A stretch of DNA of 64,000 nt, taken from assembly GCF_018362995.1 (NCBI RefSeq), contig NZ_CP074372.1, positions 2,604,001 through 2,668,000 of the forward strand, in the 5' to 3' direction. Below the pieces are notes generated by a model. It was not told the origin of the DNA and ran no database searches. It saw nothing but the letters and a program-made list of their open reading frames with translations. How positions within the stretch are numbered: position 1 is the first letter of the stretch; the number at the start of each line of letters is the position of its first letter. Positions 44,939 through 52,971 of the stretch are shown piece by piece. The translations under genes were made by a program, and so were the position numbers. The stretch comes from Chryseobacterium indologenes (GTDB lineage: Bacteria > Bacteroidota > Bacteroidia > Flavobacteriales > Weeksellaceae).

Positions 44939-45913
44939 TTAAGCGTTTTCTAAGATATAAGAGAACATCAATGGTGCACAGATGGTTGCATCACTTTCAA
45001 CGATAAATTTCGGTGTAGTGATATCAAGTTTGCCCCAAGTGATTTTTTCATTTGGAACAGCTCCTGAATATGACCCGTAAGATGTTGTAGAGTCTGAAAT
45101 CTGGCAGAAATAAGACCAGAAAGGAATGTCATGCATTTCCATATCCTGATATAACATTGGCACTACACAGATAGGGAAATCTCCTGCGATACCTCCACCA
45201 ATCTGGAAGAATCCTACTCCTTTTCCTCCTGAATTTTTAGTATACCAGTCAGCAAGGTAAGTCATATATTCAATTCCTGATTTCATTGTAGTAGCCTTAA
45301 GCTCCCCTTTGATACAGTAAGAAGCGAAGATATTACCCATTGTAGAATCTTCCCATCCCGGTACTACGATTGGTAAATTAGCTTCTGCAGCAGCAATCAT
45401 CCAGGAGTTTTCTCTAGGAATCTCATAATACTGCTCCAATACTCCTGAAAGGATCATTTTGTACATGAATTCGTGAGGGAAATATCTTTCTCCTTTAGCT
45501 TCAGCATCTTTCCAGATCTCAACGATATGTTTTTGTAATCTTCTGAAAGCTTCTTCTTCAGGGATACAAGTATCTGTAACTCTGTTCAGACCTCTTTCTA
45601 AAAGATCCCACTCATCCTGAGCAGTCAAATCTCTGTAATGAGGAACTCTTTCATAGTGAGAGTGTGCTACAAGGTTCATTAAATCTTCTTCAAGGTTAGC
45701 CCCTGTACAAGAGATAAAATCTACTTTTCCCTGACGGATCATTTCAGCAAGAATCTTCCCTAATTCAGCAGTAGACATTGCTCCAGCCAAAGTAATCATC
45801 ATTTTTCCGCCATCTTTAAGATGTGCAACATATCCTTTAGAAGCATCCACCAATGCAGCTGCGTTGAAGTGCAGGTAATACTTTTCTATGAATTCAGTTA
45901 TCGGTTTGCTCAT
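44939..45913 (-). CDS. Deoxyhypusine synthase-like protein
   Basis: This 324-residue protein has the DHS fold: MMITLAGAMSTAELGKILAE, FISCTGANLEEDL (NAD site), GWEDSTMGNIFAS and GVGFFQIGGGIAGDFPICVV. In eukaryotic DHS the GGG motif is followed by the catalytic Lys (GGGVVKHH); here the position is Gly (GGGIAGDF), so the known hypusination chemistry is not possible. Bacteria lack eIF5A. Related bacterial enzymes may act in polyamine synthesis. The gene is monocistronic with a TAnnTTTG promoter. The exact reaction is unknown. Confidence 0.85.
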   Translation of the reverse strand: MSKPITEFIEKYYLHFNAAALVDASKGYVAHLKDGGKMMITLAGAMSTAELGKILAEMIRQGKVDFISCTGANLEEDLMNLVAHSHYERVPHYRDLTAQDEWDLLERGLNRVTDTCIPEEEAFRRLQKHIVEIWKDAEAKGERYFPHEFMYKMILSGVLEQYYEIPRENSWMIAAAEANLPIVVPGWEDSTMGNIFASYCIKGELKATTMKSGIEYMTYLADWYTKNSGGKGVGFFQIGGGIAGDFPICVVPMLYQDMEMHDIPFWSYFCQISDSTTSYGSYSGAVPNEKITWGKLDITTPKFIVESDATICAPLMFSYILENA

Positions 45914-45927
45914 TTTTTTAATTTTTG

Positions 45928-45935
45928 CAAAGATA
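45928..45935 (-). promoter_or_regulatory. -7 box of the deoxyhypusine-synthase-like gene
   Basis: The minus strand reads TATCTTTG, matching TAnnTTTG, 14 bases before the ATG. Confidence 0.5.
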
Positions 45936-46026
45936 AAACTTAAAAACGGAATGCAGTCAAAGCACTTAAAGAAAGTGTAACGGAGGAGTCTTTTTTTATC
46001 ATTTGTTAAATGCTAAAGCTGTTTTG

Positions 46027-46186
46027 TGGAAAACACAAAGACGTAAGAGTTCCAAACACTGCGGGTATTTCTAAAAAAGGTGCAAGAACATTTCGACTTC
46101 GCTCAATATTAGATTTTCAGCAAAGTCTATATATTCAACAGTTTCAATTTTATTGGAGATAAAATCCTTGCGCCTTTGCGTTTCCA
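46027..46186. repeat. Intergenic composite repeat, copy D
   Basis: TGGAAAACACAAAGACG at the left and CCTTGCGCCTTTGCGTTTCCA at the right form the same imperfect terminal inverted repeat as copy B. The inner ATTTTATT/GATAAAAT block is diverged. Confidence 0.65.
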
Positions 46187-46261
46187 AAATAGTCAACAAA
46201 AAGCGCAGCTCAAATAAGCCACGCTTTCATTGTAATTCAACTTAATATCATTCAACAAAGG

Positions 46262-46642
46262 TTATCCCTCCCAGGCTTCTACTTTCAGAATTTCAATTTT
46301 TCTTTCTCCGTCTCTGAATGGCCAGTTGATAACATCTCCTACTTTATATCCTACTACTGCAAGAGCAATATCGGATAATATGGAATGTTTATTTTTTTTA
46401 AGTTTTGCTTTGGTAGACGGCACAAAAATATATTCGTGTTCAAAATCTAAGGTATGGTCTTTTAAAGTTACTTTCCTTTCAACTGTTACAATATCAGCAG
46501 GCAGATCTCTTCTCAATACCTGTTTTGCATTTCTAAGTTCTTCTGTAAGTCTTTTTTCTTCTCTGATGCTCACTTTTTTTCTTCTGAGTGTATCTTTTAT
46601 AGCATCATAAATTCCGGTGGTTACAATAATATGATTGGACAT
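46262..46642 (-). CDS. GreA/GreB C-terminal domain protein (Rnk-like)
   Basis: The 126-residue protein ends in a Gre-type FKBP-like domain: VTLKDHTLDFEHEYIFVPST, SILSDIALAVVGYKVGDVIN and WPFRDGERKIEILKVEAWEG. The N-terminal 45 residues are a short charged helix, too short for the full GreA coiled coil that cleaves backtracked RNA. It therefore resembles Rnk and may bind RNA polymerase without cleavage activity. It stands alone. Confidence 0.82.
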   Translation of the reverse strand: MSNHIIVTTGIYDAIKDTLRRKKVSIREEKRLTEELRNAKQVLRRDLPADIVTVERKVTLKDHTLDFEHEYIFVPSTKAKLKKNKHSILSDIALAVVGYKVGDVINWPFRDGERKIEILKVEAWEG

Positions 46643-46942
46643 TTTGTTATTTTTTTAAAATTAAAATGCAGTTATTCCCTGACGACCCAATGTAGAATCT
46701 AGGCATACAACAGCCTTCTTCTATAGAAAACCGCAAAAAAGCAATAAATAAAATCCGGAATAATTCCCTGTCTTGGATCCTGACAGGGCTTAATTGATAA
46801 AGTCCTTAGAACTTTTCAGAAAAGAATCTGTGTGCAGATAAAGTAATGACAGCAACAATCCTGATTGCCTGCGTTCTGCCGAGAAAGAGATTGTTGCTGC
46901 CATTATTATGAGATTATTTGTAATCCTTACAAAGATAGTAAT
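46643..46942. other. Non-coding gap with two large hairpins, possible ncRNA
   Basis: A 17-bp inverted repeat (46844-46860 with 46889-46905, one mismatch, 28-base loop) and a smaller one (CCCTGTC/GACAGGG, 46766-46788) lie between the barrel-protein stop and the Gre-domain gene. The hairpins could act as a terminator for the barrel gene, but the long GC-rich loop suggests a structured RNA. Unrecognised. Confidence 0.45.
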
Positions 46943-47587
46943 TTAAAAACGGAATGTAGCGGCAGCGCTTAAAGAAACTCTTGTCAGACCTTCTTTCTGG
47001 TCATCATTAAGATCAACGGTCTGTCCATTCACTTTTATTTTACTCAATGTTCCTGCCGTAATTCCCAACTTAGGACCTATCATAAAGTTTTTAGAAACTG
47101 CATATTGGTAGGCTGCCCCCAGTTCCAGACCAAGGTTGGAACCTGTACCTTTTACAGCTGCTGTTTTTGTAGTGTAGGTAATCACTCCAAGAGATACATC
47201 AGCGACAAGTTTATGGTTTGTAGGTTTAGTATAATTGGAAAACATAACGGAAGGTCCAAAGAATGTAATATTATCTTTAGTGCTTATAGAAGCTGTGACA
47301 GCCTGTCCATTCATATTGTATCCGCTCAGTACACCGCTGCTGGAAGCATTATAGTTGGAAAATTTAGCACCAATCCCAATATTTTTCAAATTATAATAAG
47401 CAGCAATTTCAAAATGGATTCCGTTTTTCAATCCTTTAACGTAATTTTTTTCTGCCATGGAAAGCCCAGGTGCTGTTTTAGCTACTCTCCATGCATACCC
47501 TACAGCCGGTATGATGGTTATTTTTTCCTGTGCAAAAGAAAATAAAGAACTCGAAATAGTTCCCAATAAAATTAGTTTTTTTATCAT
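46943..47587 (-). CDS. Outer-membrane beta-barrel protein
   Basis: This 214-residue protein has a signal peptide (MIKKLILLGTISSSLFSFAQ) and a beta-barrel body with alternating strands (GIHFEIAAYYNLKNIGIGAK, LGLELGAAYQYAVSKNFMIG, VSLSAAATFRF). It ends with the C-terminal Phe typical of outer-membrane proteins. It is similar in style to the protein at 15850 but not closely related in sequence. Function unknown. Confidence 0.8.
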   Translation of the reverse strand: MIKKLILLGTISSSLFSFAQEKITIIPAVGYAWRVAKTAPGLSMAEKNYVKGLKNGIHFEIAAYYNLKNIGIGAKFSNYNASSSGVLSGYNMNGQAVTASISTKDNITFFGPSVMFSNYTKPTNHKLVADVSLGVITYTTKTAAVKGTGSNLGLELGAAYQYAVSKNFMIGPKLGITAGTLSKIKVNGQTVDLNDDQKEGLTRVSLSAAATFRF

Positions 47588-47635
47588 GGTTTTAAAGTTT
47601 CCGGCAAAATTAAAATTTTCTCCGTGAGAAACAAG

Positions 47636-48028
47636 CTAAAATTTGAAGCGCCTGTTTTCTTTTTTATCAGATAATTTTTTCTTGCCATCAAGTCTCTTTT
47701 GTTTCTGAGCTCTTGAAGGTTTTGTTGCAGTTCTTTTCTTCGGAACAATAAGGGCTTTGTTTACAATTTCAGTTATTTTTTCAATGGCTTTATTTTTATT
47801 CATCAGCTGGGTTCTGCTTTCGGAAACCGTGAGGAATAAAAAGCCCTCTGCATTGATCCTGTTTTTCAGTTTATCCTGAATCAATACTTTTTGATCCTCA
47901 TTGAAAAACTCTGATGCATCTACTTTCCAAAGTACGGTAACAGCAGTCTCTACTTTGTTGACATTCTGCCCTCCTGCCCCACTGCTGCGGGAAGTTTTGA
48001 AACTGAGTTCTTTTGAAAAGTCTTTCAT
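47636..48028 (-). CDS. arfB: Alternative ribosome-rescue factor ArfB (peptidyl-tRNA hydrolase type)
   Basis: The 130-residue protein holds the RF-type GGQ motif in SSGAGGQNVNKVET at about residues 17-30, which hydrolyses peptidyl-tRNA. A long basic C-terminal tail (KKRTATKPSRAQKQKR, KKKLSDKKENRRFKF) enters the mRNA channel of stalled ribosomes, as in E. coli ArfB/YaeJ. Four bases separate it from the end of menE, which lies upstream on the same strand, so the two are co-transcribed. Confidence 0.95.
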   Translation of the reverse strand: MKDFSKELSFKTSRSSGAGGQNVNKVETAVTVLWKVDASEFFNEDQKVLIQDKLKNRINAEGFLFLTVSESRTQLMNKNKAIEKITEIVNKALIVPKKRTATKPSRAQKQKRLDGKKKLSDKKENRRFKF

Positions 48029-48032
48029 TTTT

Positions 48033-49052
48033 TTAACTAAATATTTTATACAATTCCAATCTGTTTATTTTCCCATTGGGCGTTCTCGGAATTTCACTGA
48101 TGAAAATAATTTCTTTGGGCTTATGGAAGTTTTTCTCAAATGGTATATATGAAATTTTCTTTATGACCTCATCTGATTGATTTCCTTCTATAATCAGTAT
48201 CAATTTCTGACCCAAACTTTCATCCGGCAAACCGATAAATATAGCTTCATTTGGTATTTCCTTTTTCACCAGGGCCTCAAGAGCTTCAGGAAAAATTTTT
48301 GCTCCTCCGGAGTTGATCACATTGTCAATTCTTCCCAGAAATTTAAACTGTTTCTCGTTTCTAATATCAACTAAATCATTAGTTTGTAGTACTTCAGCAT
48401 TTAAATCAGGAGCAAAGATTTTCAGACATCCTCTTTCATCCAAAGAGATGGATACATTTTCAAAAACGGTAAAATAATCTTCCTGCTCGGGCATCAATTG
48501 CTTTAAGCCAATATGGGAAAGCGTTTCTGACATTCCATAGGTTTCAAAAATACGGTTTGAAACACTAAGGTTCATCTGTAGAATTTTATTTTTCAAACTT
48601 TCTGAAACGGCTGCACCACCAATGATCAGATTTTTGATCAGATGAAGTTTTTCCAATGAATTTTCTACCTGAAGCGGTGTCATCGCACAAAAATCTATTT
48701 CTTCTTCTAAATTTTCAACAGGTTTTAGAGAGGGCTCTGTAACTCTTAACTTCAACTCTCTTGCTATGGAACGGACAATCATCATTTTTCCTGAAATATA
48801 TTCTACAGGCAGGCAGAGTAATGCAGTATCTCCTTTTTTTAATCCCAAAAAGTTACAGGTCATTACTGCAGAATTGCCCATTTTCTTTTTCTCAATTTCA
48901 AAAATTTTTGGTACTCCTGTAGAGCCTGAAGTCTGGACATTCACTCCCGCTTTTTCTGAAAACCACTCTTCAAGAAAAATTTTAACTTTTTTTTCAAATT
49001 CCGTATGGAACGATAATTTATTAATATTGAGATTATTGAAGTCTATCAGCAT
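48033..49052 (-). CDS. menE: o-succinylbenzoate-CoA ligase (MenE-like AMP-binding enzyme)
   Basis: This 339-residue short adenylate-forming enzyme shows VQTSGSTGVPKIFEIEKKK (ATP loop), IGGAAVSE, ETYGMSETLSHIGLKQL, LGRIDNVINSGGAKIFPEAL (hinge) and IPRTPNGKINRLELYK (catalytic Lys). It activates o-succinylbenzoate with CoA for menaquinone. ATG 49052 is chosen; the longer reading to 49196 runs through the promoter and antisense into the tRNA-Gln gene. It is shorter than typical MenE (about 450), as is normal in Bacteroidetes. Confidence 0.85.
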   Translation of the reverse strand: MLIDFNNLNINKLSFHTEFEKKVKIFLEEWFSEKAGVNVQTSGSTGVPKIFEIEKKKMGNSAVMTCNFLGLKKGDTALLCLPVEYISGKMMIVRSIARELKLRVTEPSLKPVENLEEEIDFCAMTPLQVENSLEKLHLIKNLIIGGAAVSESLKNKILQMNLSVSNRIFETYGMSETLSHIGLKQLMPEQEDYFTVFENVSISLDERGCLKIFAPDLNAEVLQTNDLVDIRNEKQFKFLGRIDNVINSGGAKIFPEALEALVKKEIPNEAIFIGLPDESLGQKLILIIEGNQSDEVIKKISYIPFEKNFHKPKEIIFISEIPRTPNGKINRLELYKIFS

Positions 49053-49104
49053 ATTTTCCGTAAATAAAATCCACAGTAAATTTAAAAAAAAATTCAAAAA
49101 ATTC

Positions 49105-49134
49105 TTGTATGTAAAGAAAAAAGCTGTAAATTTG
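49105..49134 (+). promoter_or_regulatory. Promoter of the first tRNA-Gln gene
   Basis: TTG at 49105-49107, exactly 19 bases, then TAAATTTG at 49127-49134: a perfect Bacteroidetes consensus, 17 bases before the mature tRNA 5' end. Confidence 0.85.
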
Positions 49135-49151
49135 CACCACCAAAATAAAAC

Positions 49152-49222
49152 AGACCTATAGTGTAACGGTAACACTCCGGTTTTTGGTACCGTCATTCGG
49201 GGTTCGAATCCCTGTGGGTCTA
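49152..49222 (+). tRNA. tRNA-Gln (anticodon TTG), copy 1
   Basis: A 71-base cloverleaf without encoded CCA. Acceptor AGACCTA pairs with TGGGTCT, D stem GTGT with ACAC, anticodon stem CCGGT/ACCGT around TTTTGGT (anticodon TTG reads CAA), T stem CGGGG/CCCTG with loop TTCGAAT. The C27-T43 pair is mismatched in both copies, so it is genuine. Confidence 0.96.
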
Positions 49223-49223
49223 C

Positions 49224-49252
49224 AAACCATCCTTCTTTAAGGATGGTTTTTG
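49224..49252 (+). terminator. Terminator of tRNA-Gln copy 1
   Basis: AAACCATCCTT and AAGGATGGTTT form an 11-bp stem with a short loop and a T-run immediately after the tRNA. Confidence 0.88.
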
Positions 49253-49330
49253 TTTTTTATTCATACATCAATTGCCATGGGATTAAAATCTATTTTTTTA
49301 TACAAACAGCAGAAAATTGAAAGAAGATAT

Positions 49331-49360
49331 TTGTAAATAAGAAAAAAATATATAAATTTG
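49331..49360 (+). promoter_or_regulatory. Promoter of the second tRNA-Gln gene
   Basis: TTG at 49331-49333, 19 bases, then TAAATTTG at 49353-49360: the same perfect arrangement as copy 1. Confidence 0.85.
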
Positions 49361-49377
49361 CAAAACCAAAATAAAGC

Positions 49378-49448
49378 AGACCTATAGTGTAACGGTAGCA
49401 CTCCGGTTTTTGGTACCGTCAGTCGGGGTTCGAATCCCTGTGGGTCTA
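49378..49448 (+). tRNA. tRNA-Gln (anticodon TTG), copy 2
   Basis: Identical to copy 1 except for two substitutions: A to G at the base of the D stem (giving a G-T pair) and T to G in the variable loop. The copies are 226 bases apart and each has its own promoter and terminator. Confidence 0.96.
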
Positions 49449-49449
49449 C

Positions 49450-49478
49450 AAACCATCCTTCTTTAAGGATGGTTTTTG
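49450..49478 (+). terminator. Terminator of tRNA-Gln copy 2
   Basis: AAACCATCCTT and AAGGATGGTTT, identical to the terminator of copy 1. Confidence 0.88.
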
Positions 49479-49503
49479 TTTTTATTCCATAGAACAAAGT
49501 ACA

Positions 49504-49815
49504 CTATTTATCAATCAATCTTTTACTCCCAAGGAATTTTAGAATAGATCCTAATTTATAAAAATCATAGTGTAATATTTCCCGCTCATCTTTCGCAACT
49601 TTCTGTAAAAACAACCAATCTTCTACTAAGCTTCCTATCGTAAGATCTATTGGATCTTTATAAGGATCGTATAATTCTTCGTCTGTTATATTCCAGTATA
49701 AATCTTTTTCAAATTCCACAAAAGCTGTATTATTCTGTTTATTTAAATGTACAAGTAGAATATTAAGAAGTTTTTTTAACTCTGCGATATTTAATTTCAC
49801 TTTTTGTTTTTCCAT
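49504..49815 (-). CDS. Small conserved-looking protein of unknown function
   Basis: The 103-residue protein is mostly helical and acidic: KLNIAELKKLLNILLVHLNK, ITDEELYDPYKDPIDLTIGS, ILHYDFYKLGSILKFLGSKR. There is no signal peptide or membrane segment. No family is recognised. It looks like a small cytoplasmic immunity or regulatory protein in style, but there is no toxin nearby, so this is weak. Stand-alone unit between the tRNAs and the HdeD gene. Confidence 0.6.
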   Translation of the reverse strand: MEKQKVKLNIAELKKLLNILLVHLNKQNNTAFVEFEKDLYWNITDEELYDPYKDPIDLTIGSLVEDWLFLQKVAKDEREILHYDFYKLGSILKFLGSKRLIDK

Positions 49816-49899
49816 TCAGATATTTTTTAATGATTATTAAGATCCATGACCTTTCTGTAACTTTTGTTCTGGTAATTCTTTTATTCTTTAAAAATAAAA

Positions 49900-49922
49900 A
49901 AAGACCTTTTTACAAGGCCTTT
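49900..49922 (-). terminator. Terminator of the HdeD-like gene
   Basis: AAAGACCTT and AAGGCCTTT form a 9-bp stem with one wobble and a 5-base loop, followed on the minus strand by a T-run. Confidence 0.8.
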
Positions 49923-49945
49923 ATACTTAGAAGTAATTTACTTTA

Positions 49946-50578
49946 TTATCTTTTAAGATCATCAATTTCCTCCTGTATAGATTTGATTCTGTCTCTTAAT
50001 TCCTGACTTACTTTTCCGGGGATTTTTTTAATTTTTCTTAAATCCAGGGCCAGCATAATGGAAGCTATTCCCATGAAAATAAAAGAAACACCAGTAAGGG
50101 TAACTAATGAAATTCCTGTAAACACCGGATTAAAAATCAACAATAGAGAAAATATAATTCCTCCGACACTGGCTAACGCTACATTTCCCCAGCTCATTAT
50201 CCTCATACTTCTCAGATCGAATGCAAAACCTAATAATTGAAAGGAACGAAACAGTAAAGTGAATCCTATAACAAACGGCAGCACAGTCATTGAAATCTGA
50301 GGATTTGCGATGAGATAAACTCCTATCGCTGTAGTTAATAACCCACTTACCAGAAACCAGCCCCAACCCTGCAGGGATTTACTGTTCTGTAAGGAAAAGA
50401 ATATTTCCGTAATTCCTGAAAATAAAAATGAAACACTGAAAAAAATGGAAAGTGTAACATACGTTGCAAGCGGTACACTGAATACATAGAAACCACAGAT
50501 CAGAAATATAATTCCGAAGATTAATGGGATGTACCAATGTTTTACGGTGTTGGTAAGGGTTTGAAATAAATTGGCCAT
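49946..50578 (-). CDS. HdeD/DUF308 family membrane protein
   Basis: The 210-residue protein has six predicted helices (LIFGIIFLICGFYVF, YVTLSIFFSVSFLFSGI, GWFLVSGLLTTAIGVYLI, LPFVIGFTLLFRSFQL, ALASVGGIIFSLLLI, LVTLTGVSFIFMGIASI), the HdeD/DUF308 pattern of two triple-helix repeats. A short C-terminal charged coil (RDRIKSIQEEIDDLKR) may oligomerise it. HdeD aids acid resistance in E. coli, but in this phylum the role is unknown. Confidence 0.88.
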   Translation of the reverse strand: MANLFQTLTNTVKHWYIPLIFGIIFLICGFYVFSVPLATYVTLSIFFSVSFLFSGITEIFFSLQNSKSLQGWGWFLVSGLLTTAIGVYLIANPQISMTVLPFVIGFTLLFRSFQLLGFAFDLRSMRIMSWGNVALASVGGIIFSLLLIFNPVFTGISLVTLTGVSFIFMGIASIMLALDLRKIKKIPGKVSQELRDRIKSIQEEIDDLKR

Positions 50579-50783
50579 AGGTGTCTTTTTTGGTCCTGCC
50601 TACTTTTTTTTAACGGCTTTCGGCTTATCCGCGGGCATTCAAACAGATTAAATTTTCACCTGAATTTGAAATACAACCTCTTACCAAGATACGAAAATAT
50701 GCTAAAAATATGTGATAGTATCCTATGAAAATTTTTAATTTTTCTCAACTTAAAAAAATATCCTCCAGAATTTTCAGAAATAA

Positions 50784-50814
50784 AAAAGGTGAAAATCAAA
50801 TGATTCCACCTTTT
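50784..50814 (-). terminator. Terminator of the amino acid permease gene
   Basis: AAAAGGTG with CACCTTTT, extended by AATCA/TGATT across one mismatch, followed on the minus strand by T-rich sequence. Confidence 0.75.
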
Positions 50815-50834
50815 CAGATGTAGTTTTTTATAAC

Positions 50835-52253
50835 TTACTTCGTTTTGTACAATCTGTACATAATAAACAAAAAGCCAATCCATACCGGAATCAGAATCAC
50901 CTGAATTTCCATTCCTGTGATACTCATTAATCCTAATATCAGAACCAGAAAGGCAATACAGATATAATTGGATACAGGATAAAATATAGAAGAGAATTTT
51001 GAATGAATTCCTGATGCATTTATTGATTTTTTAAACTTCAGATGGGTATAGCATATCATCAGCCAGTTGATGATCAAAGTAGATACTACTAAAGCCATTA
51101 AGTATTCAAAAGCTTTTTCCGGCACTAATTTATTAATGATAATACATATCCCGGCAAAGCATGATGAAATAAGAATAGCATTGATAGGAACAGAGTTTTT
51201 ATTCAGTTTTTTCAGGAATTTCGGGGCATTCCCCTGTTGAGCCAATCCGAAAAGCATTCTGCTGTTACTGTAAACACTACTATTATACACTGATAATGCT
51301 GCGGTTAAAACAATCAGGTTAAGCACATTAGCAATCAATGTATTGAACTGAATCACTTTACCAAAAAGGCTGAATTCAAGGCCGTTCAGATTCTGAAACA
51401 CCATTACAAACGGACTGGAACCTTCTGTAATATCTCTCCAGGGGCTTAATGAAAATAAGATCACCAAAGCTCCAACATAGAAAATAAGGATTCTGTAGAT
51501 CACCTGGTTGGTAGCCTGTGGAATGGTTTTTTCCGGATTTTTAGCTTCTGCAGCTGTAATTCCGATAAGTTCCAGTCCTCCAAAAGAGAACATGATCATG
51601 GCCATTGCGGCAAACAATCCTGAATATCCGTTTTCTGTTTTGTTAAATAATCCTTTTGGGAAGAATCCGCCATCATTCCATAAATTGGTAATGCTTGCTT
51701 TTTCTCCTCCTGTACCACTTATCAACAGGTATACTCCGAAGATAATCATGGCTATAATAGCTACTACTTTGATGATAGAAAACCAGAACTCTGTTTCTCC
51801 ATACACCTTTACAGAAGCAAGATTAAGCGCATTAATTACAATAAAAAAGAATAAACTGGAAACCCAAAGCGGGATATCCGGCCACCAAAAGTGAATATAA
51901 TGTCCTATTGCCGTGAGTTCCGCCATACTTACCAAAATATAGAGAATCCAGTAGTTCCACCCTGAAGCAAATCCTGGAAAATTTCCCCAATATTTGTAGG
52001 CAAAGTGGCTAAAACTTCCTGAAACGGGTTCCTGAACAACCATTTCACCAAGCTGACGCATAATAAAAAAGGCGATAATTCCAGCTAAAGCATAGCCTAA
52101 AATTACTGATGGTCCTGCCAGTACTGCAGCCGGCCCGATTCCCAGAAACAGCCCGGTTCCGATGGCACCTCCAAGGGCAATTAATTGTATATGTCGATTT
52201 GTTAATCCTCTAACTAAAGTCTCCTTTTCTCCTGTTTTATTTTCGTTGCTCAT
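50835..52253 (-). CDS. APC-family amino acid permease
   Basis: This 472-residue inner-membrane protein has about 12 helices and the amino acid permease signatures IALGGAIGTGLFLGIGPA (helix 1 unwound site), EPVSGSFSHFAYKYWGNFPG and FGGLELIGITAAEAKNPEKTIP. The pattern is that of the proton-coupled AAT subfamily (aromatic, proline, GABA or similar). The substrate is not determined. Single-gene unit. Confidence 0.92.
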   Translation of the reverse strand: MSNENKTGEKETLVRGLTNRHIQLIALGGAIGTGLFLGIGPAAVLAGPSVILGYALAGIIAFFIMRQLGEMVVQEPVSGSFSHFAYKYWGNFPGFASGWNYWILYILVSMAELTAIGHYIHFWWPDIPLWVSSLFFFIVINALNLASVKVYGETEFWFSIIKVVAIIAMIIFGVYLLISGTGGEKASITNLWNDGGFFPKGLFNKTENGYSGLFAAMAMIMFSFGGLELIGITAAEAKNPEKTIPQATNQVIYRILIFYVGALVILFSLSPWRDITEGSSPFVMVFQNLNGLEFSLFGKVIQFNTLIANVLNLIVLTAALSVYNSSVYSNSRMLFGLAQQGNAPKFLKKLNKNSVPINAILISSCFAGICIIINKLVPEKAFEYLMALVVSTLIINWLMICYTHLKFKKSINASGIHSKFSSIFYPVSNYICIAFLVLILGLMSITGMEIQVILIPVWIGFLFIMYRLYKTK

Positions 52254-52416
52254 TGAATGAATTATTCGGTCGCTAAATATATAAAAACTTTTCAGAGAAA
52301 TTCACATTCCATGGGGTAAATTGACAATGCGGGCTCCCGTAACAGAAGAGACCTCTTTTCTTCCTATATTATTGATAAAGTTCACAAGTTGCTGCCTTTT
52401 TATTAGCACAAAAAAT

Positions 52417-52447
52417 ATGATCTCCCTCAACAACTGAAGGAGATCAT
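52417..52447 (-). terminator. Terminator of the small XRE gene
   Basis: ATGATCTCC and GGAGATCAT form a perfect 9-bp stem with a 13-base loop, just after the gene's stop. Confidence 0.75.
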
Positions 52448-52493
52448 TATTTTATGATGATTACATTTTAATGCAAAAGCTAAAAACCAAAGT

Positions 52494-52787
52494 CTACAAA
52501 AACTCTTTCGGAATTGAAATATTATTCTTTTTCATATACTCCAAAAGATCCTGATATTTGTCTTCATATGTATCTATTCCACATTTATGCGAAATACTGC
52601 AGATATCAGATGGTTTGATGTCTAAGATCGTTGATATTTTAGTCAGTATCTCCAGATTGATCTTTACCTTGGAGTTCTCAATATCGGAATAGGCTTTCTG
52701 GGAGATTCCCATTTCAAATGCCATGTACTCCTGCGTAAGGTCTTTATTCCTACGGATTTTCCTGATATTTTGTCCACATACTTTCAT
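52494..52787 (-). CDS. Small XRE-family DNA-binding protein
   Basis: The 97-residue protein has a Cro/C1 HTH (residues about 6-62: IRKIRRNKDLTQEYMAFEMG, ISQKAYSDIENSKVKINLEI) and a short tail (YQDLLEYMKKNNISIPKEFL). The pattern resembles flavobacterial regulators that bind during growth-phase change. It is divergent from the cbb3 oxidase genes with a 184-base gap and may control them, but this is inference. Confidence 0.8.
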   Translation of the reverse strand: MKVCGQNIRKIRRNKDLTQEYMAFEMGISQKAYSDIENSKVKINLEILTKISTILDIKPSDICSISHKCGIDTYEDKYQDLLEYMKKNNISIPKEFL

Positions 52788-52971
52788 CGTTTTTGTTTTA
52801 GTAGTTTTCGGTATATTTTAGAAGATTATCTAATAGCCTCTAACAAAGTTAATAAATACCTTTGGCAAAACATTATACACGTTACATGATATTTATTTTC
52901 AACATAGAAAAGAGTCAAAAATAGGTCTTTTTTAAGAGAAAATATCACTTCGGTAAACACTATTGGAATTT

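Larger units (their letters stand above)
45914..46261. other. Non-coding gap with repeat copy D
   Basis: About 350 bases holding the DHS-like gene promoter at the left edge and repeat copy D (46027-46186). No reading frame or RNA gene recognised. Confidence 0.6.

Noticed and set aside
44939..45913. Interpretation as a hypusine-forming enzyme.
   Set aside because: No catalytic Lys and no eIF5A in bacteria; kept as DHS-like with unknown reaction.
47105..47545. A 146-residue plus-strand frame antisense to the barrel protein.
   Set aside because: Cys/Phe-rich shadow translation; the minus strand has a signal peptide and barrel pattern.
49152..49478. Direct repeats that look like a CRISPR array on first sight.
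   Set aside because: Only two units of 226 bases, each containing a complete tRNA and terminator. No array of short spacers exists in the window.
48033..49497. Peptide shared by the N-terminal extension of menE (to 49196) and a 78-residue minus-strand frame at 49261-49497 (TVPKTGVLPLHYRS).
   Set aside because: Both arise from translating the antisense of the two tRNA-Gln genes. The similarity reflects the tRNA duplication, not protein homology. menE is started at 49052.
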